In this document: in pieces, positions 9,787-16,414 of the stretch | Numbering within the stretch: position 1 is the stretch's first letter | How the letters are laid out: each line of letters opens with the position of its first letter | Assembly: GCA_002328835.1 (NCBI GenBank) | Contig: DCWN01000041.1 | Coordinates: 799 to 29,330, forward strand | Length of the DNA: 28,532 nucleotides | Direction: 5' to 3' | Origin: Acidobacteria bacterium UBA2161 | Lineage (GTDB): Bacteria; Acidobacteriota; Vicinamibacteria; Vicinamibacterales; UBA823 | The notes under the pieces: generated by a model | What the model saw: only the letters and a program-made list of their open reading frames with translations | Told to the model about the DNA's origin: nothing | Databases searched by the model: none | Program-made: the position numbers and the translations under genes

Positions 9787-10596
9787 ATGTTCGAGTCTCT
9801 GTCGGCGCTGGTCGGCCGCGTGCCGGGGGGACTCTGGGACGTCATCGACATCGCGATCGTCGCGTTCCTCATCTATGAGTTCCTGAAGCTGATCCGGGGC
9901 ACCCGCGCGTCGCAGATGGCGCTGGGTGTCACACTGATCGTCGCCCTGTTCTACGTCTCCCGCCTGGCGCCCCTGCAGACCGTCAACTGGCTCATCCGCA
10001 ACATGGTGGGCTACGTCGTCTTCGCCGGCATCGTTCTGTTTCAGTCGGACATCCGCCGCGCGCTGGCGCACTTCGGCCGCGGGCCCTTCTTCCGCTACTT
10101 CGAGCGCCGGGGCGGCGACGATGAAACGATCGAGGAGATCGTCGTCGCTGCGTCCCACCTGTCCGCGCAGCGCGTGGGGGCGCTCATCGTGCTGGAACGC
10201 GCGATCGGCCTGCGGGGTCACGTGGAGAGCGGGATCCGGCTCGATGCGACGCTGACCTACGACTTGCTCATCAGCATCTTCCAGTCAACCTCACCGCTGC
10301 ATGACGGCGCGGTCATTGTCCAGGAAGACCGGGTCGCCGCCGCGGCGTGCTTCCTGCCGCTCACGGTCAATCCCCGGCTGGGGCGGGATCTGGGCACGCG
10401 GCATCGCGCGGCTATTGGCGTTTCGGAGGAGAGTGACGCCGTCGCTGTCGTCGTGTCGGAGGAAACCGGCCAGATGGCGCTGGCGCTCGAGGGGCGGATC
10501 GAACGACACCTCGAGTCCGACGAGCTTCGGACCCGGCTGCGAACGCTGGTGGCGCTCCCCGAGACCGCCCCGGATCCGGTTGGGGCGGAGCGATGA
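9787..10596 (+). CDS. cdaA: Diadenylate cyclase CdaA (membrane-bound c-di-AMP synthase)
   Basis: CdaA condenses two ATP molecules to cyclic di-AMP, a second messenger for potassium, osmotic and cell-wall control. The 269-residue product has the CdaA layout: three N-terminal membrane segments (about residues 17-35, 43-58 and 72-86), then a DAC domain. The catalytic motifs DGA (173-175, in LHDGAVIV) and GTRHRAA (203-209) are both intact. The C-terminal extension after GQMALALEGRIE is short. The stop overlaps the cdaR start (ATGA), and glmM follows, so this is the cdaA-cdaR-glmM unit best known from Firmicutes. ATG 9787 lies 9 bases after an AGGA at 9774-9777. Confidence 0.96.
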   Translation: MFESLSALVGRVPGGLWDVIDIAIVAFLIYEFLKLIRGTRASQMALGVTLIVALFYVSRLAPLQTVNWLIRNMVGYVVFAGIVLFQSDIRRALAHFGRGPFFRYFERRGGDDETIEEIVVAASHLSAQRVGALIVLERAIGLRGHVESGIRLDATLTYDLLISIFQSTSPLHDGAVIVQEDRVAAAACFLPLTVNPRLGRDLGTRHRAAIGVSEESDAVAVVVSEETGQMALALEGRIERHLESDELRTRLRTLVALPETAPDPVGAER

Positions 10597-11504
10597 CCGT
10601 CCAGCCGTTCCGCCATCTCGGCCTGAAGCTGCTGTCGCTGGGGCTGGCCATCCTGCTCTGGTTCACCGTGGCCGGCGAGCCGCTGGTCGAGCGGGGCTTG
10701 CAGGCGGCGCTTCAGTTCCAGAACGTGCCTGAAGGATTCGCGCTGGTGGGGCCGGTGCCGAGCACCGTCGAGGTTCGCGTTCGCGGTTCGTCGACGCTGC
10801 TCGGCGGGCTCGGGTCGAGCGATGTGGTTGCGGTGGTGGATCTCGGGACCGCGCGGTCGGGGCGGCGCCTGTTCACCCTGTCTCCTGCGGAAGTCCGTGC
10901 GCCGTTTGGCGTCGATGTGGCCCAGGTCTCGCCCTCGACGATTCCGCTCGTGCTCGAGCGGGCGGGGCGACGGTTCGTGCCGATCGCGCCGGTGATCGAA
11001 GGTCAGCCGGCACCGGGCTTCGTCGTGGGCGAGGTCACCGCGGTTCCCATGAGCGTGGAGGTCGTCGGACCAATCAGCCGACTGTCGGAACTGCAGGAGG
11101 TCATCACCGAGCCCGTGTCGATTACCGATGCGACCGAGACCATCGAGACGAGTGTCGGCGTCGGCGTTTCGGACGATGCCCTGCGACTGCCTGAGGCGAC
11201 CATGGCCACGGTGACGGTCACGATCGAGTCGGCGGATCCGCAGCAGGTCAGTCGTCGGGTGACGGTGCGGTTCAAGAATCTGGCGCCGACGCTCGGTGCC
11301 AGCCCGGAAGCGCCGATGGTCACCGTGCGCGCGCGAGGACCGCGGCCCGCACTCGATGGCTTCCGCTCAGACTTAATTGACGCCTGGATCGATCTTGCGG
11401 GTCTCGGAGCGGGTCGCTACACTGTGCCCGTACAGGTCGAACTCGGTCCGGAGCTCATCGTGGACGGCATCGAACCCGCCGCGATCGAGATCGACATCCG
11501 CTGA
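10593..11504 (+). CDS. cdaR: YbbR-domain protein, CdaR-type regulator of diadenylate cyclase
   Basis: CdaR proteins are membrane-anchored, with extracytoplasmic YbbR repeats, and modulate CdaA. The 303-residue product has one N-terminal membrane segment (about residues 9-27, LGLKLLSLGLAILLWFTVAG) and three YbbR-like beta repeats. These begin near VERGLQAALQFQNVP (about 30), RRFVPIAPVIEG (about 127) and SRRVTVRFKNLAP (about 216), each ending in a V-x-V-x-G-P/S pattern such as VEVRVRGSS, VEVVGPIS and VTVRARGP. It overlaps cdaA by 4 bases and precedes glmM by 37 bases. The context makes the assignment firm; the direction of its effect on CdaA is not visible. Confidence 0.9.
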   Translation: MTVQPFRHLGLKLLSLGLAILLWFTVAGEPLVERGLQAALQFQNVPEGFALVGPVPSTVEVRVRGSSTLLGGLGSSDVVAVVDLGTARSGRRLFTLSPAEVRAPFGVDVAQVSPSTIPLVLERAGRRFVPIAPVIEGQPAPGFVVGEVTAVPMSVEVVGPISRLSELQEVITEPVSITDATETIETSVGVGVSDDALRLPEATMATVTVTIESADPQQVSRRVTVRFKNLAPTLGASPEAPMVTVRARGPRPALDGFRSDLIDAWIDLAGLGAGRYTVPVQVELGPELIVDGIEPAAIEIDIR

Positions 11505-11541
11505 CCGGCCCCGGGGCCGGTTCCCGCAACGCACCGTTCCC

Positions 11542-12903
11542 ATGACCGATCGTCTGTTCGGTACCGATGGCATTCGCGGCGCCGCCGGGGTGCCTCCACT
11601 CGATCCCGCGACCGTCACCCGCATAGGCGCCGCGCTCGTACGGGCATCGGATCCAGCCGGTCGGCCGCGCCGTATCGTGATCGGTCGGGATACGCGCGAA
11701 TCGGGCGAGTGGATCGAAGCTGCGCTGACGGCCGGTGCCGTGGCAGCCGGCGCCCGGGTCACCCGCATCGGCGTGGCCCCGACACCGGCGGTGGCATTCC
11801 TGGCGTCGTCGTCCGGGTTCGATGCGGGCGTCGTGATCTCGGCGTCGCACAACCCGTTCGCCGACAACGGCCTCAAGGTGTTTGGGGCCGACGGGAGAAA
11901 GCTCGATGAGGTACGCGAGGCGGCACTCGAGGCGGTCGTGCTCGATGACGGCTGGACGACGCCGTCTCCGCCGCCGGAGACATCGGCAGAGCGGACCCCG
12001 CCCGAAACCGCATCCGACCTGCTCGACCAGTATCGGCGACACGTCCGGTCGGTTCTTCCGGAACCGGCCGCGCTCGGGCCGATGCGCCTCGCTGTCGATT
12101 GCGCCAACGGTGCCATGGCGCCCGTGGCGCCCAAGCTGTTTGAGGAGCTCGGGTTCGACCTCGTCAGCCTCGGGTGCGAGCCCGACGGGCGCAACATCAA
12201 TGATGGATGCGGCTCGACCTACCCCGAACCCCTGGCCCAGTTCGTGGCTGCCCACGGATGCCGGCTCGGAGTCGCGTTCGACGGCGACGGCGACCGCGCC
12301 ATTCTGGTCGACCATCGGGGGCGCGTCGTTGACGGCGACGCCGTCCTGTTCATCTGCGCGAAGCATCTGCAGCGCGCAGGTCGACTCCCCGACGATGCCA
12401 TCGTCGCGACCGTCATGAGCAATATCGGGCTGGAGAAAGGGCTCGAGGCCCTCGGCATCGGATTGATCCGCTGTGCGGTCGGCGACAAGTACGTGATGGA
12501 GACACTGGTCGAGCGGCGGCTGGCGCTCGGCGGAGAGCAGTCGGGCCACGTCATCTTCAGCGAGATCCTCACGACCGGCGATGGCCTGATCACGACGTTG
12601 ATGGTGCTCCAGGCGATGGCCGCGAGCGGTCGCGAACTCGACGCGCTGGCCGGGGAGCTCACGGTCTATCCGCAGGTGCTCGTCAACGTGAAGGTGCGCG
12701 AGAAGGTGAGCCTCGACGAGGTGCCGGACGTCGCTCGCGTCATCGACGCGGTCGAGGCGCGTCTGGCGGGGCAGGGGCGCCTGCTCGTGCGGTATTCCGG
12801 CACCGAGCCGCTGCTCCGGATCATGCTGGAAGGGCCCGAACAGCCCGCGATCGACCGGATGGCCGGGGAGATTGCCGACAGCGTGCGGCGCCACCTGGGC
12901 TGA
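11542..12903 (+). CDS. glmM: Phosphoglucosamine mutase
   Basis: GlmM interconverts glucosamine-6-phosphate and glucosamine-1-phosphate on the way to UDP-GlcNAc for peptidoglycan and lipopolysaccharide. From ATG 11542 the product is 453 residues, the family norm. Visible sites are the start RLFGTDGIRG, the phosphoserine loop ISASHNPFADNGLKVFG with catalytic S102, the Mg2+ site FDGDGDRAILVD, the sugar-binding EQSGHVIF and the phosphate-binding RYSGTEPLLRIMLEG. The open frame reaches upstream into cdaR without similarity, so the ATG is preferred. In organisms with c-di-AMP, CdaA and GlmM can interact directly; the conserved order here fits that. Confidence 0.97.
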   Translation: MTDRLFGTDGIRGAAGVPPLDPATVTRIGAALVRASDPAGRPRRIVIGRDTRESGEWIEAALTAGAVAAGARVTRIGVAPTPAVAFLASSSGFDAGVVISASHNPFADNGLKVFGADGRKLDEVREAALEAVVLDDGWTTPSPPPETSAERTPPETASDLLDQYRRHVRSVLPEPAALGPMRLAVDCANGAMAPVAPKLFEELGFDLVSLGCEPDGRNINDGCGSTYPEPLAQFVAAHGCRLGVAFDGDGDRAILVDHRGRVVDGDAVLFICAKHLQRAGRLPDDAIVATVMSNIGLEKGLEALGIGLIRCAVGDKYVMETLVERRLALGGEQSGHVIFSEILTTGDGLITTLMVLQAMAASGRELDALAGELTVYPQVLVNVKVREKVSLDEVPDVARVIDAVEARLAGQGRLLVRYSGTEPLLRIMLEGPEQPAIDRMAGEIADSVRRHLG

Positions 12904-12951
12904 GTGCCCGGTGCCGCTCTGCAGTATGATCGTGGTGGACTCACACTCACG

Positions 12952-13557
12952 ATGAAGCGTGAAGCGCTCGTCTTTCTCGCCTCGGGCACCCTGTTCGGGT
13001 TGATCGTCGGCTGGATGCTCGGGACCCAGCAACCCGCCGGCTCGCCGCCCGCCGCGGCGGCGGTCGCCCCGGCGGGGACCGCGGCGAGCGCGGGTGCCAC
13101 GCCACCGCCACTCGACGAGGTGCGCGTGCAGGACCTCATGGCCGCGGCGAACCGGGATCCGGCGGATGCCGCCCCGCGGGTCGCCCTGGGGAACGTCTAC
13201 TTCGACGCCGAGCGCTTCGCGGAGGCGATCACCTGGTACGAAGCGTCGCTGGCGATCGACCCGCAGAACGTCGATGTCAGCACCTATCTGGGCGTCAGCT
13301 ACTACTACACGAACCAGCCCGAGCGGGCGATCGAACAGTTCGCGTACTCGCTCGAGGTCGATGACGGGCACGTCAAGACGATGCTGAATCTCGGGATCGT
13401 GCGGGCGTTTGGTCTGCAGGATCTCGCGGGCGCCGCCGAGGCCTGGGAGCGCGTCATGGCGATTGCGCCCGAGAGTCCGGAGGGGCGGGCGGCCCAGCAG
13501 GCCCTCGAGAGTCTCCGCTCGGCGCACAGCGCCGAGGTGGGCACCCCGCAGCCGTAG
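12952..13557 (+). CDS. Membrane-anchored TPR-repeat protein
   Basis: The 201-residue product begins with a short positive stretch (MKREA) and one hydrophobic segment at about residues 6-24, followed by a Pro/Ala-rich linker to about residue 55. Three tetratricopeptide repeats follow: AAPRVALGNVYFDAERFAEA, the repeat from STYLGVSYYYTNQPERAIEQ, and a third from KTMLNLGIVRAFGLQDLAGA. This is an extracytoplasmic, NrfG/CcmH-like scaffold layout, but no cytochrome maturation gene is nearby, so no partner can be named. ATG 12952 is preferred over an upstream GTG at 12904 because it places the membrane anchor at the N-terminus. Confidence 0.85.
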   Translation: MKREALVFLASGTLFGLIVGWMLGTQQPAGSPPAAAAVAPAGTAASAGATPPPLDEVRVQDLMAAANRDPADAAPRVALGNVYFDAERFAEAITWYEASLAIDPQNVDVSTYLGVSYYYTNQPERAIEQFAYSLEVDDGHVKTMLNLGIVRAFGLQDLAGAAEAWERVMAIAPESPEGRAAQQALESLRSAHSAEVGTPQP

Positions 13558-13583
13558 GTTCGGCGTCCGCCATCCGTGCCCAG

Positions 13584-13829
13584 ATGTGGATCGCCTGGCT
13601 GCTCCGGATTCTGTTGATCGCCGTCGCCGTTCGGGCGGCCTGGCGGTTTCTCGGCGGTCTGCTCGAGGGCGCGCGCGGCCGGCCGACCGAGCCCGAGGAG
13701 AGCGTGCCGCTCGTGCGTGACCCGGTCTGCGGCACCTACGTGGTGCGCGCGCGGGCCGTCGTGCTGAAGCAGGGGGCTCGAACCGAGTACTTCTGTTCCG
13801 AGCAATGCCGTAGTCGGTTCGAGGCGTAG
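13584..13829 (+). CDS. Small membrane protein with YHS-like (PP0621-type) Cys motif
   Basis: The 81-residue product has one N-terminal membrane helix (about residues 3-20). After a polar linker comes a YHS/TRASH-like site: DPVCGTYV (C49), then YFCSEQCRSRFE (C71, C75). This pattern binds metal in related domains, and small proteins of this layout are widespread and uncharacterised. It begins 26 bases after the TPR gene. It may serve in metal sensing or membrane metal handling; neither is shown by the sequence. Confidence 0.82.
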   Translation: MWIAWLLRILLIAVAVRAAWRFLGGLLEGARGRPTEPEESVPLVRDPVCGTYVVRARAVVLKQGARTEYFCSEQCRSRFEA

Positions 13830-13865
13830 CCGGTCGCCCGAGAGGCCGTCGGCAGCAAGAATTAG

Positions 13866-14723
13866 ATGAAGAGCCAACCCGAAGAGCAGATTCGCGCTGA
13901 AATCGTCGAGGTCGGTCGCCGTCTCCACGAGCGGGGCTACGTCGCGTCGAACGACGGCAACATCAGCGTCAGGCTCGAAGGCGATCGGATTCTCACGACG
14001 CCCACGGGCGTCTCGAAGGGGTTCATGACGCCCGACATGATGGTGACGACCGACATGAAGGGCACCCGGCTGGCCGGGGATCGCAAGGCCTCATCCGAGC
14101 TGCTGATGCACCTGGCGGTGTACGAGCATCGACCCGAGATCGCGGCGGTGGTTCACGCGCATCCGCCGGCGGCGACCGGCTTCGCGGTTGCCGGGATTCC
14201 GCTCGACCGCGCGGTGCTGGCCGAGGTCATCGTGACGCTCGGCAGCATTCCGATTGCCGAGTACGGCACGCCGTCGACGTCCGAGCTTGCCGATGCCGTG
14301 CGCAAGTACATCTCGGCTCACGACGGCCTGCTGCTGGCGAACCACGGCGCGCTGACGGTCGCGCCCGAACTGTTCGCCGCGTACTACCGGATGGAGACGA
14401 TCGAGCACTTCGCGCGGATCAGCATCGTGGCACGGTTGCTCGGCCGCGAGCGGGTCCTGTCACGCGAGGAAGTGCATCGTCTGGAGGACCTGCGTGGGAA
14501 CTACGGCCTCGGGTCGACCGCGCCGATCTGCGCCGACGACGAGACGGCGAGCGACGACATCACGTGCCAGACGGTCCAGGCACCATCGTCGCCAGACGAG
14601 CGCCTCGTCGACGACCGTCGGCCAGCGCGAGCGACCGACGAAGTAGGCAAGGACGCGGAAATTCGATTAACATACCGCGAGTTGACGACGCTCATCGAGG
14701 ACGCGGTCAAAGCCCTGAAGTAG
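13866..14723 (+). CDS. Class II aldolase (fuculose-phosphate-aldolase type) with BMC-targeting-like tail
   Basis: Class II aldolases of this type cleave ketose 1-phosphates (L-fuculose-1-P, L-rhamnulose-1-P, ribulose-1-P) to DHAP and an aldehyde, using Zn2+. The core (residues 1-215) shows SNDGNISVR, the phosphate-site TPTGVSKG, the catalytic acid E78 in SSELLMH, and zinc ligands H97 and H99 (VVHAHPPAATG) and H160 (ANHGAL). The product is 285 residues, about 70 longer than a bare aldolase. The extra part is a polar, probably disordered linker (about 220-266) followed by a predicted amphipathic helix at 269-285 (TYRELTTLIEDAVKALK). That linker-helix design is typical of encapsulation peptides. 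A BMC shell gene follows 63 bases downstream. Substrate is inferred only from family and context. Confidence 0.9.
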   Translation: MKSQPEEQIRAEIVEVGRRLHERGYVASNDGNISVRLEGDRILTTPTGVSKGFMTPDMMVTTDMKGTRLAGDRKASSELLMHLAVYEHRPEIAAVVHAHPPAATGFAVAGIPLDRAVLAEVIVTLGSIPIAEYGTPSTSELADAVRKYISAHDGLLLANHGALTVAPELFAAYYRMETIEHFARISIVARLLGRERVLSREEVHRLEDLRGNYGLGSTAPICADDETASDDITCQTVQAPSSPDERLVDDRRPARATDEVGKDAEIRLTYRELTTLIEDAVKALK

Positions 14724-14786
14724 AGTGGTTCGCCGAGCGCGCCTGAGCCTCGAATCGAGGCGTGCGCCGGCGCGTGGGAGGAGAGC

Positions 14787-15074
14787 ATGGGCGAAGCACT
14801 GGGGATGGTCGAGACCAAAGGGCTGGTGGCGATGATCGAGGCCGCCGACGCGATGGTGAAGGCCGCGAAGGTGACCTTGGTTGGTTGGGAGAAGATCGGT
14901 GCTGGTTACGTGACGGCTATCGTCCGGGGCGATGTCGCCGCCGTCAAGGCGGCGACGGATGCCGGCGCCGCGGCCGCGCGCCGCGTTGGTGAGCTCGTGT
15001 CGGTCCACGTCATTCCGCGACCGCATTCGAATCTCGAAGATTGCTTGCCAATCGGCAAATCAGGCGGCAAGTGA
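14787..15074 (+). CDS. Hexameric BMC shell protein (BMC-H, PduA/EutM type)
   Basis: The 95-residue product is a single BMC domain that forms hexameric tiles of a microcompartment facet. Signatures are LGMVETKGLVAMIEAADAMV at the N-terminus, VTLVGWEKIGAGYVTAIVRG in the middle and the helix VAAVKAATDAG, ending VHVIPRPHSNLEDCLP, which is the classic end of the fold. A strong GGGAGGAG ribosome binding site precedes ATG 14787, fitting a protein needed in many copies. It is the only hexameric shell gene in the window and there is no trimeric BMC-T gene, so other shell genes may lie elsewhere. Confidence 0.96.
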   Translation: MGEALGMVETKGLVAMIEAADAMVKAAKVTLVGWEKIGAGYVTAIVRGDVAAVKAATDAGAAAARRVGELVSVHVIPRPHSNLEDCLPIGKSGGK

Positions 15075-15117
15075 TCGCTGACGCGGTGCGGACTGCTAGG
15101 GTCCAGGCGGACGCCCC

Positions 15118-15387
15118 ATGATTCTCGCCAAGATCGTCGGCACGGTCGTCGCCACGCGCAAGGACGAGCGGCTGGTGAGCAGCAAGTTGCTCCTGGCCCG
15201 CCCGGTCGACCCCAGTGGCAAGGCGCAGGGCGGCTACCTGGTGGCGATCGACACGGTCGATGCGGGCGAGGGCGAAACCGTCCTGATCGTCAGCGGCAGT
15301 TCGGCACGGATGGCCGCGGGGTTGAAAGACGCCCCGGTCGATGCGGCGATCGTTGGCATCGTCGACACCGTCGAAGTCAAGACCTAG
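15118..15387 (+). CDS. Pentameric BMC vertex protein 1 (EutN/CcmL family)
   Basis: The 89-residue product belongs to the EutN/CcmL (BMC-P) family, pentamers that cap the vertices of the shell. Family segments are MILAKIVGTVVATRKDE, the basic-hydrophobic SSKLLLARPVD, YLVAIDTVDAGEGETVLIV and the end VDAAIVGIVDTVEV. It starts 43 bases after the BMC-H stop. It is the first of three such genes, all with the closing IVGI(V/I)D motif but otherwise divergent, which argues for specialised roles and against a recent duplication. Confidence 0.95.
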   Translation: MILAKIVGTVVATRKDERLVSSKLLLARPVDPSGKAQGGYLVAIDTVDAGEGETVLIVSGSSARMAAGLKDAPVDAAIVGIVDTVEVKT

Positions 15388-15564
15388 CAGCCCGTGGTGA
15401 AGGTGCCGTTGCATTCGACCGCCGACGCATCCCGCCAATGGCGGCGCTCGGCTTTTCATCAGCGGGCTCGAATACTGCCGGTATGCTCGCTCTTCGCGCC
15501 TGGCGTGGCGGGCGCCTCGGCGGTCTCGGTGCCACTCGGCGCCTTCACCACGGACTGCTAGCCG
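15388..15564 (+). other. 177-base gap inside the BMC locus with a hairpin
   Basis: No convincing gene is seen. CCGCC (15432-15436) and GGCGG (15440-15444) form a stem with loop AAT, with a possible outer GCCG/CGGC pairing, followed soon by TTTT near 15454. This could be an attenuator that lowers expression of the downstream vertex genes. A GTG-started 55-codon open frame spans 15394-15561 and nearly fills the gap. Its middle has unusually A/T-rich third codon positions and there is no clear ribosome binding site, so I do not call it. Confidence 0.35.
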
Positions 15565-15846
15565 ATGCAGCTTGCGAAAGTGATCGGCGACGTCGTCGCC
15601 ACCTGCAAGGATCCCAATCTCGTCGGTCAGAAGTTGCTGCTGGTTCAGCCGCTCGACCCCGATCACAAGCCGGTCGGGCGGGTGCTGGTGGCGGTGGATT
15701 CCGTCGGCGCCGGGGCGGGCGAGGAAGTGTTCGTGGTCCGGGGTCGAGAAGCGTCGTTCCCGTTTCTGCCAGCAGAGGTGCCGACCGACCTCAACATCGT
15801 CGGCATCATCGACCACTGGGCGACCGTGGGCGAGGATCGTCCGTGA
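15565..15846 (+). CDS. Pentameric BMC vertex protein 2 (EutN/CcmL family)
   Basis: The 93-residue product has the EutN/CcmL pattern: MQLAKVIGDVVATCKDPNL, GQKLLLVQPLD, VLVAVDSVGAGAGEEVFVV and the end LNIVGIIDHW. It differs from its two paralogues in a Cys at position 14 and a longer loop (SFPFLPAEVPTD) before the last strand. A gap of 177 bases separates it from vertex protein 1, and 25 bases separate it from vertex protein 3. Confidence 0.95.
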   Translation: MQLAKVIGDVVATCKDPNLVGQKLLLVQPLDPDHKPVGRVLVAVDSVGAGAGEEVFVVRGREASFPFLPAEVPTDLNIVGIIDHWATVGEDRP

Positions 15847-15871
15847 TTCGAACCGCCAGAAAGAGTCTGTC

Positions 15872-16147
15872 ATGCAGCTGGCGAGGGTAGTGGGCACCGT
15901 CGTCTCGACGCAGAAGCACGAGACGCTGACCGGGGCCAAGCTGCTGCTGGTGCAACCGGTGTCGGTCGACGGCGAGCCGACTGGGCTGTCCACGCTCGCC
16001 GTGGATTCGGTGGGTGCCGGTGTCGGCGAACGCGTGCTGGTCGTCCTCGAGGGCCGCGCGGCGGGCCAGGCGCTCAGGAAGCGGCTTGCGCCGGTCGATG
16101 CCGCCATCGTGGGCATCGTCGACGCGATCGAATCGTCCTGCGATTAG
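15872..16147 (+). CDS. Pentameric BMC vertex protein 3 (EutN/CcmL family)
   Basis: The 91-residue product shows MQLARVVGTVVSTQKHE, GAKLLLVQPVSVDGEP, LAVDSVGAGVGERVLVV and VDAAIVGIVDAIE, the full EutN/CcmL pattern. Three vertex genes in one locus is a known trait of the planctomycete/verrucomicrobial (PVM) type of BMC, which also carries a class II aldolase. The likeness of this locus to that type is inference from gene content. Confidence 0.95.
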   Translation: MQLARVVGTVVSTQKHETLTGAKLLLVQPVSVDGEPTGLSTLAVDSVGAGVGERVLVVLEGRAAGQALRKRLAPVDAAIVGIVDAIESSCD

Positions 16148-16174
16148 GTGCTCGAGCCCGGTGGAATCCACGTG

Positions 16175-16387
16175 ATGACGCGTGACCAGATCCGCGACCA
16201 GGTTCGGCGTGCGGTCGAGCGCCGTCTGGGCATCCAGCCACCCGTGGGAAACGTGGAGCCGGTGATGACGCATCCGAGTCATCAGCGGTTCCCGATCGCC
16301 GCCGACGAGGGCCCAACGCGGGCATGCGTGATCGAGCCCGGGGCCCGCTGCGTCGGCTGCGGCTATTGCCGGTCGTACGGGCACTAG
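16175..16387 (+). CDS. Small four-Cys protein of the BMC locus (unrecognised)
   Basis: I do not recognise this 70-residue product. Its first 18 residues (TRDQIRDQVRRAVERRLG) would form an amphipathic helix with I6, V10, V14 and L18 on one face, the look of an N-terminal encapsulation peptide. A Pro/Gly linker follows. The C-terminal end has four Cys, C51, C59, C62 and C65 (CVIEPGARCVGCGYC), spaced C-x7-C-x2-C-x2-C, and a terminal His. This could bind a 4Fe-4S cluster or zinc. It starts 27 bases after vertex protein 3 and ends 27 bases before the dehydrogenase. ATG 16175 is used; GTG 16172 and GTG 16148 are in the same frame. A redox or structural cargo of the compartment is a hypothesis only. 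Confidence 0.7.
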   Translation: MTRDQIRDQVRRAVERRLGIQPPVGNVEPVMTHPSHQRFPIAADEGPTRACVIEPGARCVGCGYCRSYGH

Positions 16388-16414
16388 CCCACTGTTCAGG
16401 GACGCCGGTCGCCG

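Noticed and set aside
11455..13527. A 690-codon frame antisense to glmM and the TPR gene
   Set aside because: It spans two unrelated, well-supported genes on the other strand and shows no domain of its own.
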